A DNA stretch of 64,000 nt from Pseudomonas petrae (GTDB lineage: Bacteria; Pseudomonadota; Gammaproteobacteria; Pseudomonadales; Pseudomonadaceae): positions 310,001-374,000 of the forward strand of contig NZ_JAKJXE010000003.1 of NCBI RefSeq assembly GCF_021728295.1, given 5' to 3'. This document shows, piece by piece, positions 55,447 to 64,000 of this stretch. The notes under the pieces were generated by a model that saw nothing but the letters and a program-made list of their open reading frames with translations, did no database searches and was not told the DNA's origin. The position numbers were made by a program, and so were the translations under genes. The stretch's first letter is position 1, and each line of letters begins with the position of its first letter.

Positions 55447-56682
55447 TCAGGCCACCGCCTCTTCCTGCGTGGGGAAGCTCAGCAGTTGGTCTCGGTAGTG
55501 CTCGTACTGCTTCTGACGCAGCGCGATCTCGCGAGGCAGGCATTCGCTGATGGAGTTGGTGAGGACGTCGAACTTATCGAGTATGGCGACGATGCGGGCT
55601 TGTTCCGCCAGTGACTTATCGGGGTCTCTGGGGAATGGGACCGGAATTTCGACCTTTGAAAATCCATTGATCAGCAGCGTATTGACCTTGGTTCTAGCCA
55701 CATGCTTTGCTTTTTTGGCTATGAAATACTGCGTCTGCATACAGTAAGAAACAAACTTTGGATTCATTGAATGCCGAAAAGCATAGCAGTGATCATGAAT
55801 CGCAACCCTCTCATCCCCAAGCCATGCGACTGCTTTGCCAACATCTTCAACAGTTTCACCAACATCGGTTAGCACCACATCCCCCGGTTCGGCATAACGC
55901 AGCGAACCTGCCATGTCATCTCGAACCTTTGAAAATGCGTGGTCCACCCACACACCATATCGGGTATAAATTTCACCGTAGTGGATGACGCTAACGCCTT
56001 CTTCGACGTAATCAGCCTTGGTAAAACGCTTCCCACGAATGAACTCGCCAATATCCCCCAGCGCCTTCCATTCCACTTCCCCGCCCATTTTTTCAAAACT
56101 CAACAATTGCTCGCGATAGTACTTGTATTGTTTTTTTCGAGCGGTGAGCTCTGATGTAAGCTCAGCGGTGAGCTCAGCAGTAAGCTGGGTAAATGTGTCC
56201 AGTATGCGGACGATTTCTTGTTGAACCTCAATAGGGGGAAAGGGAACCGAGTACTCTTCACGTATAACAGATGGGTGAGCCTTTTTTGTGTAGTCGAAAA
56301 ATTTCGTTGCCCAAGCCGCAGAGAGTGCGTGAAATAGGAAGCGCGTGCTCAAAATATTATTTTCTTTGACCTTCAGCCATCCACAAACGTTAGTAACGGA
56401 ATACCTGTGCACATCTCGGAAAAAGAAACGCCCTCCTCCGTCTATTGACCAGCTAATCCTTTCATCTTCAAACATAAATTTTCCGTAACGGCCAAACTCA
56501 CCAATGCCAGCGGCCGATGAAGAGTAAACAGGGTATTCGCCTGGACAGGCGGACAAGTCGATTTTTGATATGACGCTGCCTCGACCCAGTGCAACCACCC
56601 CTGCATCTTCTAGTTCTCCAAGGCTTCTAAAGACAACCCCTGTCGGACAATATTTCTCAATCAGACGCTTTAACTTGCTCAC
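55447..56682 (-). CDS. hsdS: type I restriction-modification specificity subunit
   Basis: HsdS of 411 aa with two target-recognition domains (residues ~15-150 and ~205-360), each followed by a conserved helix ([11 protein letters not shown] at ~185; [11 protein letters not shown] at ~395). The first spacer contains [12 protein letters not shown], like the TAEL repeats of EcoR124I that set the distance between half-sites. It overlaps hsdM by 4 bp and ends 1 bp before prrC. Confidence 0.92.
   Translation of the reverse strand: MSKLKRLIEKYCPTGVVFRSLGELEDAGVVALGRGSVISKIDLSACPGEYPVYSSSAAGIGEFGRYGKFMFEDERISWSIDGGGRFFFRDVHRYSVTNVCGWLKVKENNILSTRFLFHALSAAWATKFFDYTKKAHPSVIREEYSVPFPPIEVQQEIVRILDTFTQLTAELTAELTSELTARKKQYKYYREQLLSFEKMGGEVEWKALGDIGEFIRGKRFTKADYVEEGVSVIHYGEIYTRYGVWVDHAFSKVRDDMAGSLRYAEPGDVVLTDVGETVEDVGKAVAWLGDERVAIHDHCYAFRHSMNPKFVSYCMQTQYFIAKKAKHVARTKVNTLLINGFSKVEIPVPFPRDPDKSLAEQARIVAILDKFDVLTNSISECLPREIALRQKQYEHYRDQLLSFPTQEEAVA
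56146..56181 (-). repeat. three 12-bp repeats in the hsdS spacer
   Basis: Three diverged 12-bp units coding [12 protein letters not shown]. In EcoR124 gain or loss of such a unit changes the length of the recognition-site spacer. Confidence 0.75.
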
Positions 56683-58223
56683 ACCTCAATCTCCACGACG
56701 ATGGCATCAATCTCTTCGCGCAGTTTTTTGATGTTTGCGACCGTGGTTTTTAGCTTGGCATTAAGCTGGGCAATATCCACAACTTCGCGGATATCTCTTG
56801 TTTCCACATAACTGCTGACCGACAGGTTGTAATTGTTGGCGGCCACCTTTTCCAAAGGCACTGACCGTGCGAAGTGATCGTCATTCTCCTTGCTATCGAA
56901 CACCTGCATGATTCTCTCGATATGCTCGTCTGCCAGCAGATTATTGTTTGTACCCTTCTTGAAAAGCGCACTAGCATCAATGAACTGGATGGAGGTATCA
57001 GCTTTGTTTTTTGCTAATACTAGAATGTTCACGGCGATAGTAGTGCCGAAGAACAGATTAGACGCTAGCGAGATCACCGTCTCCACATAATTGTTGTCCA
57101 CCAAATATTGGCGGATCTTCTGTTCGGCGCCACTTCGGTAAAAAATGCCGGGGAAGCAGACGATGGCCGCGCGGCCCTTGCCTGAAAGGTAGCTCAGCGC
57201 ATGCAACACGAAGGCGAAGTCTGCCTTGGACTTGGGCGCCAGCACGCCGGCCGGAGCAAAGCGGTCATCGTTGATCAGCGTGGGGTCGTCGCTGCCGATC
57301 CACTTCACTGAATACGGCGGATTGGAGACGATGGCGTCGAAGGGTTTGTCGTCACCGAAGTGAGGGGCGCGCAGCGTGTCGCCGAGCTGGATATTGAACT
57401 TGTCATAGTTGATGTTGTGCAAGAACATGTTCATCCGCGCCAGGTTGTAGGTGGTGTGATTCACCTCTTGGCCGAAGAACCCATCCTCGATGACATGAGC
57501 GTCGAAATGCTTTTTCGCCTGCAGCAGCAGCGAGCCGGAACCGCACGCCGGGTCGTAGATCTTGTTGACGCTTGTCTGCTTGTGCATCGCCAACTGGGCG
57601 ATCAGCTTGGATACATACTGCGGGGTAAAGAATTCGCCGCCTGATTTGCCAGCATTGGCCGCATAATTGGAGATGAGGAACTCGTAGGCGTCCCCGAATA
57701 GGTCGATGTGACTGGCATCGAATCTGCCGAACTCCAGTTTGCTCACACCCTTGAGCACATCAGCCAAGCGCTTGTTTTTGTCGGCAACGGTATTGCCTAG
57801 GCGGTTGCTAGTGGTGTCGAAGTCAGCAAACAGGCCTTTGATGTCCTGCTCGGAGGCGTAACCATTGGCGGAACTCTCGATGGCGGCAAATATGCGTGCC
57901 AAATCGGTGTTCAGACTATCGTTGGTGCTGGCCTTGGTGGCGACGTTACTAAACAACTGACTGGGCGCGATGAAATAGCCCTTGGTCTTGATTGCGTCGT
58001 CCTTGGCTGCGGTAATCAGCGGGTCGTCATCTTCCATCGCAGCATAATCGACCGAGCCATCACCACCGGTGATGTAGTCAACGAAGTTCTCGCTGATGAA
58101 GCGATAAAACAAGGTGCCGAGCACGTATTGCTTGAAATCCCAGCCGTCGACTGCGCCACGCACGTCATTGGCGATGGCCCAAATTTGACGTTGCAGGGCG
58201 GCACGTTGTTGGGCACTGGTCAT
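56679..58223 (-). CDS. hsdM: type I restriction-modification methyltransferase subunit
   Basis: HsdM of 514 aa, an N6-adenine methyltransferase. It has motif I DPACGSG (224-230), catalytic NPPY (301-304) and [10 protein letters not shown] upstream. It leads the hsdM-hsdS-prrC-hsdR operon and overlaps hsdS by 4 bp. It protects host DNA and forms the core complex that would hold PrrC inactive. Confidence 0.95.
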   Translation of the reverse strand: MTSAQQRAALQRQIWAIANDVRGAVDGWDFKQYVLGTLFYRFISENFVDYITGGDGSVDYAAMEDDDPLITAAKDDAIKTKGYFIAPSQLFSNVATKASTNDSLNTDLARIFAAIESSANGYASEQDIKGLFADFDTTSNRLGNTVADKNKRLADVLKGVSKLEFGRFDASHIDLFGDAYEFLISNYAANAGKSGGEFFTPQYVSKLIAQLAMHKQTSVNKIYDPACGSGSLLLQAKKHFDAHVIEDGFFGQEVNHTTYNLARMNMFLHNINYDKFNIQLGDTLRAPHFGDDKPFDAIVSNPPYSVKWIGSDDPTLINDDRFAPAGVLAPKSKADFAFVLHALSYLSGKGRAAIVCFPGIFYRSGAEQKIRQYLVDNNYVETVISLASNLFFGTTIAVNILVLAKNKADTSIQFIDASALFKKGTNNNLLADEHIERIMQVFDSKENDDHFARSVPLEKVAANNYNLSVSSYVETRDIREVVDIAQLNAKLKTTVANIKKLREEIDAIVVEIEV

Positions 58224-58278
58224 ACGGTTTTCCTAGTTCAAAGGGCCTGGCTCAGATGGGAGTACGCGCCAGAAGAAT

Positions 58279-59286
58279 TTATGTGTATAGCTTTAAGCAG
58301 GCCAATACAGCCGCTTCAACGGAATGACTCGTTTGGTCTATGCGTCGGTTGCGTCGTAGTGTTCGATCAGTGCGCGGACCACATGGTCCAGTGTCCACAT
58401 CGTCACCGGTATGGGAGGCGCGGTCGGCTTCGTATTGAGCGTCCTTGGTGAAACCGCCAGTACTGACGTACAGCCCGCGATCATCCTTGTGGCGGCCACC
58501 AAGAAAGCTGCGTACTTCTTGGCTGCCCATCTGCCCCTTACGGTGCTTGACCTCCACCACGATCCGCGGATGCTCGAAACCAAAGCCGTCGGGCGAGGCA
58601 ACGATGTCCTTGCCACGGTCTGAGTCAGGTGGCGAGACTTGGGTCTTGTAGCCCATGGCGCGCAGGATGCCAGCGACCAGCTGCTGCATGTCGTCCCAGT
58701 CCAGTTCGTTGACCCGGTCCTTGATACGTTCCAGTGCCTGCGATTCAATATCGGCGAGTGGATCTGCGATGACTTCCTCGGCTTCATCTTCCACTGTTGG
58801 CGCTGGTTTACCCTTCAGCGCGGCCAGCACTTCGGCCGCTGCATTGGACGGCACCTCGAATAGGGTCAAGGTTGAGCCCAGGCTGTATTTGGTGCTAGTG
58901 CCCAAGTTGTCGCGCGGCAGTTCCTGCCCTTGCCACTGCACCTTGCGCACTAGCGACATGCCTTGCTCGCCCCACTCGGGATGGTGCTCGACCGGACCGG
59001 AGACCTTGCCAATTGAGTACAGACGATTAGCGGGCGAATAGGTTACGACCCAATCGCCATCCTGTATGTCATTGACGAACCGCCAGACTTGAGATGCGCC
59101 CGAGATAACAGTCCCTTGTTTTGCTTGGGGTTCGATGGACTGGTACAGAGCGATCAACTGTTTACGTCCGACACCAGGTTTGGCATGCGCGGCCAGCCGA
59201 CTCCAGCCCACGGCTGCAACGCCGCGCTCCCGAAAAGCCTCATACAGGCTGCCACCTTCGCCGCGTACCATCCACATCCTGGCCAT
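58279..59286 (-). pseudogene. Mrr-type restriction endonuclease with a 3' frameshift
   Basis: The N-terminal ~150 residues look EVE/PUA-like (WMVRGEGGSLYEAFRERGV). The C-terminal Mrr nuclease has Asp227, Glu245 and Lys247 (VVEVKHRKG). Up to Ser291 the frame reads normally (FTKDAQYEADRAS). An extra C in the run at 58413-58415 then shifts it. The alternative frame gives the family-like ending IPVTMWTLDHVVRALIEHYD and stops at 58338. The catalytic core precedes the break, so activity may persist. ATG 59286 has GAGGG upstream. Confidence 0.75.
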
Positions 59287-59311
59287 CGTGTTCCCTCTCA
59301 TGTTCATGCCA

Positions 59312-59635
59312 TCATTCCAACACGACCAAGAACTCGATCGCCAGTACAGTCGGTTGGACATCCCGGACATGGCGTTGCAGCGAGACCAGACCGTAATGCG
59401 CCATTAGACGCAAGGTGCGTGACAGATTCGGGACCTTACGGCCGCTGAGTTCAGCCAGCTCTGTTAATGACTTCGGATGCTTCTCATGGATTAAGCGCAA
59501 CAAACGTCGGTTGTCGTCTGAGAGCACAGCAGCAAGTGATGCCAACGAATTGAACCAAATCTGCGGCGTCTCGCTCCCCGGTAAATGAGGATCAGCGCCA
59601 TCTGGTCGATGAATACCAACGATGCACCGCTTCAT
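59312..59635 (-). CDS. HTH regulator upstream of the Mrr-type gene (HVO_A0114-like)
   Basis: A 107-aa winged-HTH protein: LIHEKHPKSLTELAELSGRK and VPNLSRTLRLMAHYGLVSLQ. This pattern fits the HVO_A0114-type DNA-binding proteins often paired with toxins. It ends 25 bp before the Mrr-type gene, so it may control that nuclease. Confidence 0.7.
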   Translation of the reverse strand: MKRCIVGIHRPDGADPHLPGSETPQIWFNSLASLAAVLSDDNRRLLRLIHEKHPKSLTELAELSGRKVPNLSRTLRLMAHYGLVSLQRHVRDVQPTVLAIEFLVVLE

Positions 59636-59746
59636 GTTCCATCCCGAGATCTGTCTTTGGTCGAATATATCAGTATGTGATAATCATCGTCGAACTCAAG
59701 TCTCACACCTACCCTTGCTACCGTATGACATTGGTAACCTCCAACT

Positions 59747-59766
59747 GCCACAAATTTGCCACACTC
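59747..59766 (+). repeat. island-end direct repeat, right copy
   Basis: Exact copy of the 20-bp repeat at 39649-39668, 105 bp inside the right core, in the same orientation. Confidence 0.5.
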
Positions 59767-59771
59767 GCCCA

Positions 59772-59841
59772 GCTAATCCGGGAGAAAACCCGCTAACCTC
59801 AGCTAACACAACCCATTGATTTCCCAGCTAATCCCCGCTAA
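59772..59841 (+). promoter_or_regulatory. cluster of five GCTAA repeats near the right end
   Basis: GCTAA at 59772, 59792, 59802, 59827 and 59837. Two neighbouring pairs are spaced exactly 10 bp, one helical turn. One inverted copy (TTAGC) lies near the left end at 39603. This pattern suits arm-type integrase or excisionase sites. Confidence 0.45.
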
Positions 59842-59871
59842 AGTATTGATTCTAAACGTCGACTTTTAGGA

Positions 59872-59917
59872 CTCCGAAGGCAGGGGTCATGGGTTCGAAT
59901 CCCGTCAGGTGCACCAT
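59872..59917 (+). repeat. right attachment site (attR), tRNA-Arg 3' copy
   Basis: Exact 46-bp copy of 39532-39577. Only the 3' part of the tRNA is present here, so it is not a second tRNA gene. Confidence 0.92.
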
Positions 59918-59959
59918 ATAGCAGTCTAGACCTGTCTCTGACAGTCTACGAAACACCCC

Positions 59960-59987
59960 AAGAAGCCCGCCCAGTGCGGGCTTTCTT
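59960..59987 (+). terminator. displaced tRNA-Arg terminator
   Basis: AAGAAGCCCGC-CCAGT-GCGGGCTTTCTT, 43 bp past attR, is a tRNA-style terminator. It probably ended the tRNA-Arg transcript before the island inserted. Confidence 0.7.
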
Positions 59988-60083
59988 GTTTCTGGCTATC
60001 CCTTCCTGTCTACCCCTATAACTTCACGCCGTGTATGCCCACGTGTATGCTTTGAGATTCATTGAACTGGAGGCATACACGCA

Positions 60084-60679
60084 GTGAAGCGTGCTGAAAT
60101 CAAACGCCGCCCACTGGCCGACACTACTAATGGTCCTGGCTGGGCCTAGGTGGCTACCCCGAAATCAGTGGGTCGCTAGCCAGGCAGAAGGCGGCGCAAC
60201 TACGGGATGACGCATCGACTGGTAAAAATCCTTTAGTCAGTAAGCAGGCTCGCAAGATTGCTGACCGGGTCGCGGCCAACAACACTTTCGAAGCATTAGG
60301 GCGCGAATGGTTTGAGGCTAGGCGCTCAAGCTGGGAAGCCGGCACGTCCCGTCGAGTCCTTGGTGCCCTGGAGCTTCACGTGTTCCCCGTTTTCGGCAAA
60401 CGCATCTACACAGAAATACTTCCTCTTGAATGGATGGAGTTTCTGCGCGGCATGGAGCAGAAAGGGATCATTGAGCAAATGGGCAGAGTTCGGGCCTTCT
60501 GCAAAGAGATCTACGACTTGGCACGCGTGACGGGCCGAGCGATCCACAACCCCCTTGAAGGCCTCAATAAATTTCTACAGACACGCAGTGCAGAAAATTA
60601 TGCACACGTAAACGTGAATCCCTGCTTCCTGAATTGGAAAAATTGGAAGCAGAATTGCTCCCTTTCGAAGCCGCGCTAG
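60084..60679 (+). pseudogene. decayed P4-type integrase
   Basis: GTG 60084 opens with KRAEIKRRPLADT, the P4-integrase N-terminus, and stops at TAG 60147. From 60140 another frame carries LGLGGYPEISGSLARQKAAQ and runs to 60679 through VFPVFGKRIYTEILPLEWME and HNPLEGLNKFLQT. About 35 residues are missing at the junction, and the catalytic half is absent after AENYAHV. It lies next to the tRNA copy, so it marks an older or second integration at the same site. Confidence 0.8.
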
Positions 60680-60951
60680 AAAGTCCCGAAGGCGTAGACC
60701 ACGATCAGGTAAGGGCGATCAGAGACGAGTTCAATGCACGCAAACGCCGAATCGACTCGATAAAGTTCGAGATCTCTCGAATCAATCAAGCACTGCATCG
60801 CCGTGAGGCTGTCGCAGAGCAGGATCCACGGATAGCTGAGTACATATCAGGCATGGAAAACTGGAAGACCGACAAGGAAGAACTTCTTGCCAAACGAGAG
60901 AGCCTTAGCGTCCGACTGGAGCTGATCAGCAAGAAGCTGTGGAGGATATGA
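60634..60951 (+). CDS. coiled-coil protein, probably 5'-truncated
   Basis: A helical, heptad-rich protein (EKLEAELLPFEAALESPEGV; RKRRIDSIKFEISRINQALH). The frame is open upstream to 60571 (RKRESLLPELEKLEAE) without an ATG and fuses with the integrase relic, so the true N-terminus seems lost. TTG 60634 is a nominal start. It overlaps the next gene by 4 bp (ATGA). Not recognised. Confidence 0.5.
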   Translation: MEKLEAELLPFEAALESPEGVDHDQVRAIRDEFNARKRRIDSIKFEISRINQALHRREAVAEQDPRIAEYISGMENWKTDKEELLAKRESLSVRLELISKKLWRI

Positions 60952-61421
60952 GCAAGGCACGACAAGCCGAGACAGAGGCAGCATCGGCCTATGCCAGGGC
61001 TGTAGCGTGGGGTGATGAAGAGGGCGAAAATACTGCGATGAATGATGCACAAAAAGCCGCCAAAAACCTCGTGGCAGCCACTGAACATAACCGGCGACAA
61101 CAACTGATTATCACTGCGCTTGAGGAGGAGCTGGTGACGGTGGACAAACACGTCGTTGAAGCAGAAGAGGAGTACAGGAAACTCGAGAGCTCTGCCTTGT
61201 ATGTGGCACATTACGCTCTGGAGGAAAAGTGGAATACAGCCGCACGGCAATTACTGGATGTGGGGGCTAAGTTGTACGCCGCCGGAAGTTTGATCGGGCG
61301 TGATGGAATAACGTTCTTGAAACTAAGCATCCCCGAGCTAGGCGAAAATTATGGCCACTGGCAGCTTCGTGATGTATCCCAGCAGGCTAATTACGACGTT
61401 ATGGATATTCTGGCGCGGTAG
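60948..61421 (+). CDS. hypothetical coiled-coil protein
   Basis: A 157-aa protein. ATG 60948 has GGAGG ~4 nt upstream and overlaps the preceding stop. Residues 1-95 are predicted coiled coil (AQKAAKNLVAATEHNRRQQL), and a mixed C-terminal part follows. It is followed by a good terminator. Function unknown; coupling suggests it works with the preceding protein. Confidence 0.6.
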   Translation: MSKARQAETEAASAYARAVAWGDEEGENTAMNDAQKAAKNLVAATEHNRRQQLIITALEEELVTVDKHVVEAEEEYRKLESSALYVAHYALEEKWNTAARQLLDVGAKLYAAGSLIGRDGITFLKLSIPELGENYGHWQLRDVSQQANYDVMDILAR

Positions 61422-61447
61422 TCCTATAAGATGAGCTAAACATCCAT

Positions 61448-61473
61448 AAAAAGCCGACCTCTGTCGGCTTTTT
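61448..61473 (+). terminator. Rho-independent terminator
   Basis: AAAAAGCCGAC-CTCT-GTCGGCTTTTT, 27 bp after the coiled-coil gene stop. Confidence 0.85.
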
Positions 61474-61655
61474 ATGTTTAGAGTACTTCCCCATTTAGAA
61501 CTAAGATTTAATGACTTGAAAAGCTCAAAAAAACAGAACTTTAAATATATAGCCAATCTGATAAAACACCAGCTTTAATGTAAAGCGCTACCAGCGCACA
61601 ACTAAAGAATTAAAATATCAGAATATTCAAGTACTTGGTGCTTTAACAACATAAG

Positions 61656-62735
61656 CTAAAACCCGATTAGTATCCTTGGCTGGGGCGCACCGGTTAGATC
61701 GCGAAGCATAGGCAACAATCGCTGACAACCTACAGAACATCGACGCAGCAAAAAGCGAAACACAGCGGCTTTCAGAAAAGCTCGATCGCTAAACCCGCAC
61801 CCTGTTAGATACTCTTCGTATCGACTTACTGCGCGCAATACATCATCATCTCCAGTGATTTGAAGAGTCGCAGTAAAGCAATAGTTACGAAAATCCCCAA
61901 GCCACTGATTGAACGTACGCTCGTCTAAGACATCACGCGTCCAGCGCTCCTTTATGTGAAAAATCTCATCCCAAGTCTCGATCGCTTCGTTCGTAGGTAG
62001 AAACTCTATCACCCAATCCGACACAATCGGCCCAGGCGTCATCTCATCAACCACACTGTTACTTAAAGAGATGCCCACTCCCGCGGTATGATAGGGATCA
62101 CACGCAGCCCTACGCCGGCCATCATTTGCCCGCAATGGATCTTGTATATGCTTGTACGAAGCGTTACAACGGCCTCCCATTGGGGCCAAGTTACGTAGAT
62201 TGGCAGCTGCAAAAGGATATTTAGACCTAGGAATATAATGATCTAGATCTTCCTGTGGCGCTCCGGGAGCATCGAGTCCTTCGCATCCACAGAACGGACA
62301 TACACGGGCGGGAATGCTGTTACACAGAGCCAGATATTGGCGCTGACGAATTTCATAATCGGTAAGAAGGCCAAAAGCGAAAGTAAACAAATCTTTGGCT
62401 GGCTCACGAATACGCTCAGGAAGGTTTGCGAGTTCCTCACAATCACATCGACGAATTAACAGATCTGAAATTTTATTCTGCGCCTCAACGGCCTCGAGCA
62501 CAGATTGGCGCTCAGCAGCGTTGAGCGTTTTTATTGCAGTCGTATAGGCCTTGAGCCTTTTCTCAAGTCCTTTCCTACCCGATAATCTATCACGATATGC
62601 TTCAGGAAAGAGACGGGGCCAGCTAGGCATCCGCTTTCCAGCCGTCACAAGTTCATGTACGCGTTTAACAGCGACAATGAGGCAGTCGTGCAACCAATTC
62701 TCAGCAGTAACAGCTACAGGGTAACCAAATAACAT
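61656..62735 (-). CDS. HNH endonuclease-domain protein of a Septu-like pair
   Basis: A ~359-aa protein. An HNH region starts with a zinc-type CPFCG (146-150), then LDHYIPRSKYP (His166) and NLAPMGGRCNASYK. The helical N- and C-terminal regions are not recognised. ATG 62735 follows the ATPase stop by one base (TGACATG), so the pair is coupled. In Septu defence an ATPase (PtuA) works with an HNH nuclease (PtuB); this gene fits the nuclease role. Confidence 0.78.
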   Translation of the reverse strand: MLFGYPVAVTAENWLHDCLIVAVKRVHELVTAGKRMPSWPRLFPEAYRDRLSGRKGLEKRLKAYTTAIKTLNAAERQSVLEAVEAQNKISDLLIRRCDCEELANLPERIREPAKDLFTFAFGLLTDYEIRQRQYLALCNSIPARVCPFCGCEGLDAPGAPQEDLDHYIPRSKYPFAAANLRNLAPMGGRCNASYKHIQDPLRANDGRRRAACDPYHTAGVGISLSNSVVDEMTPGPIVSDWVIEFLPTNEAIETWDEIFHIKERWTRDVLDERTFNQWLGDFRNYCFTATLQITGDDDVLRAVSRYEEYLTGCGFSDRAFLKAAVFRFLLRRCSVGCQRLLPMLRDLTGAPQPRILIGF

Positions 62736-62736
62736 G

Positions 62737-64000
62737 TCAGTCTCCAGACTGACGCTGCAACTGACGAACACGGTCAGCGAGCATAATTTTTTCGACTGAA
62801 TCACCCAGGTCTTGCATGCGCTCCTGAATTTCTTTTGGATCGTAAGACGCGTTTAGCTCCTCTATCACCGCTTTGGGGACGTCGGAAATAGGCGGACGTA
62901 TATCAAAGCACTCGCCAAGAATTGCATCGAATGTTGTACCGAAGGTTTCAACATTTGGGTGACGAACTTCTATTTTTCCCGTCGCACTATTCTTACTGAA
63001 TATAAGAACACGCTCCTTCGCCATATCAGAAGGAACGAATGGAGAGTGAGTTGTAAGCAGACAATCCTGCATCGATGCTGGGCTTGCATCTTTACGCCTT
63101 CCGGTTGCCGTTGGAAGGTCGAGCACCTTAGAAATAAGTTTCACCCTCCACTTCGGGTTGAAGTGAGATTCCGGCTCATCCAAAAGAAAGAGCGCTTGAG
63201 GAAAAGAAACCATACACATCGTACCTAACAGCTGAGCCTGCTGATGCTCCCCATCAGAGAGCGATACATAATCAACAGTTCCACGACCGCCCTGGGCATC
63301 AAACACGACCCGCTCAAATCTGAATACTTTGTCTTCGTCCTGAGGCTCGGGTAACCGCGAGGCAAACTTGCGCAATTGAGTTTCACGCTTGAATCTATCG
63401 CGCGCCGCTTTTGGTATAGCAAGATCATTGAGCATCGCTAGCTTGTGAAGCGCAGCATAAAGCGCTAAGGCGCTAGACCAGAAACTAGAAAATGCTTTGC
63501 GCGTCTCTTCAGTGACAAAAAAATCGAACGTATAGCTGTCGCTAGTAGGCTCGTAATGGAAACTAGTCGCACAGCGCTGAAGCTGGTCTAGATAGAGTTC
63601 TAGCTCACCTGTTAGTTGAATCCCTTTACGCCTATTACGTCCTTTTTTTGCCGCGGCTTTTGGGGCAGCCGAGTGTGCCAACTGTATGACACATCGAAAC
63701 GAATGAAGATCCTGCACACGAGCATCACTCAACAGCGCATCGCGCTCCTCGAGTGCGCCTAAAAGTAGGTTGGCCACCAGTACTTCGAGATGCGTTCCGT
63801 AGTCAATCAGCATTAATCTTGTATCAGGTACCGGATCAGCCCGAGTTGATTCATTCAAGGCTCGTCGGCCCACCTCCTCAGCATATCCACTACGAGACAC
63901 CAAGAAAGGTAAACTTAACGTCTCGTTTGCACCCGAGGTGTAACCCACTACCTTCGTTGGTAGTAGTGCAGCTGTGGCGGCACTCGTAAGGTCACACTCC
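62737..64000 (-). CDS. AAA/SMC-like ATPase of a Septu-like pair (5' end beyond window)
   Basis: At least 420 codons; the frame is open through the window edge (VVGYTSGANETLSLPF precedes a GTG at 63948 and continues upstream). It has an ABC-type signature YVSLSDGEHQQAQLL, Walker B ALFLLDEPESHFNP and a switch His in LLTTHSPFVPSDM. Walker A must lie outside the window. This matches restriction-associated AAA ATPases, PtuA-like. It is transcribed before the HNH gene. Confidence 0.8.
   Translation of the reverse strand, partial: ECDLTSAATAALLPTKVVGYTSGANETLSLPFLVSRSGYAEEVGRRALNESTRADPVPDTRLMLIDYGTHLEVLVANLLLGALEERDALLSDARVQDLHSFRCVIQLAHSAAPKAAAKKGRNRRKGIQLTGELELYLDQLQRCATSFHYEPTSDSYTFDFFVTEETRKAFSSFWSSALALYAALHKLAMLNDLAIPKAARDRFKRETQLRKFASRLPEPQDEDKVFRFERVVFDAQGGRGTVDYVSLSDGEHQQAQLLGTMCMVSFPQALFLLDEPESHFNPKWRVKLISKVLDLPTATGRRKDASPASMQDCLLTTHSPFVPSDMAKERVLIFSKNSATGKIEVRHPNVETFGTTFDAILGECFDIRPPISDVPKAVIEELNASYDPKEIQERMQDLGDSVEKIMLADRVRQLQRQSGD

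Larger units (their letters stand above)
39532..59917. mobile_element. 20.4-kb genomic island in tRNA-Arg
   Basis: The island is bounded by exact 46-bp repeats of the tRNA 3' end and carries a tyrosine integrase just inside the left end. Its AT-rich genes (especially 41400-45170) contrast with the GC-rich core. I see no conjugation genes, so it is probably mobilisable or a satellite-like element. The cargo is mainly antiviral: DUF262-HEPN, a TIGR04141-like gene, a type I RM with PrrC, and an Mrr-type enzyme. Confidence 0.9.
59918..64000. mobile_element. start of a second element beyond attR
   Basis: The decayed P4-type integrase, low-GC DNA, two coiled-coil genes and a defence gene pair follow the right attachment site. 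This suggests a tandem or older insertion at the same tRNA. The far end is outside the window. Confidence 0.5.

Noticed and set aside
59872..59917. second tRNA-Arg gene
   Set aside because: Only the 3' 46 bp match; the acceptor 5' half and D-arm are missing. It is the attachment-site copy.
1..64000. CRISPR array, rRNA genes, RAYT transposase, conjugation genes
   Set aside because: Looked for on both strands; no regularly spaced direct repeats, rRNA motifs, REP-associated transposase or relaxase/T4SS genes were seen.

Overview
The window looks like a chromosomal segment of a fluorescent-type Pseudomonas (fluorescens/syringae/putida breadth). The evidence is a GC-rich core, many Pseudomonas-type REP inverted pairs, and gene orders matching this genus from memory: cysAWT-sbp-oscA next to desA, gabD-gabT, and two membrane fusion genes followed by triC. 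No species can be named from the sequence alone.

Bases 1-32000 are dominated by sulfur acquisition. An SfnB/DszC-like flavoenzyme pair, a DszA/NtaA-like FMNH2-dependent monooxygenase and a metQ-metN-metI transporter lie in one orientation (379-6870). On the other strand are a TauD-like dioxygenase with a sulfonate-type ABC transporter (16719-20627), a second lone MetQ-like protein (20934-21722), a small sigma-54 activator with no DNA-binding domain (21931-22755), and the sulfate transporter cysTWA with sbp and oscA (27590-31774). Together they would import sulfate, sulfonates and methionine-like compounds and release sulfite from organosulfur molecules when sulfate is scarce. Between them sit a small unknown gene pair (7125-7815), a methyltransferase, a glycosidase-like exported protein, a TriABC-type RND efflux operon (10856-16181), an alpha/beta hydrolase, a fatty acid desaturase with a divergent AraC regulator, a Crp-like regulator and an Mpo1-like membrane protein.

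Bases 32000-39500 hold ordinary core genes: a relic of a membrane signalling gene, a second desaturase, a PAS-GGDEF diguanylate cyclase, an HDOD protein with a degenerate receiver, and gabT/gabD for GABA catabolism.

A complete tRNA-Arg(CCG) gene (39500-39576) is the integration site of a 20.4 kb genomic island. Its ends are two 46-bp copies of the tRNA 3' end (39532-39577 and 59872-59917), and a tyrosine integrase lies just inside the left end. The island is a defence island: a DUF262 plus HEPN gene pair, a TIGR04141/DUF6119-like gene split by one in-frame stop, a replication/regulation module with what may be an origin inside the initiator gene, several small unknown genes, a type I restriction-modification locus (hsdM-hsdS-prrC-hsdR) whose third gene carries the PrrC anticodon-nuclease residues, and an Mrr-type restriction enzyme with a frameshift and an upstream HTH regulator.

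Beyond the right attachment site (59918-64000) is the start of another element: a decayed P4-type integrase, two coiled-coil genes and an HNH nuclease/AAA ATPase pair of Septu-like design. The ATPase gene runs off the window.
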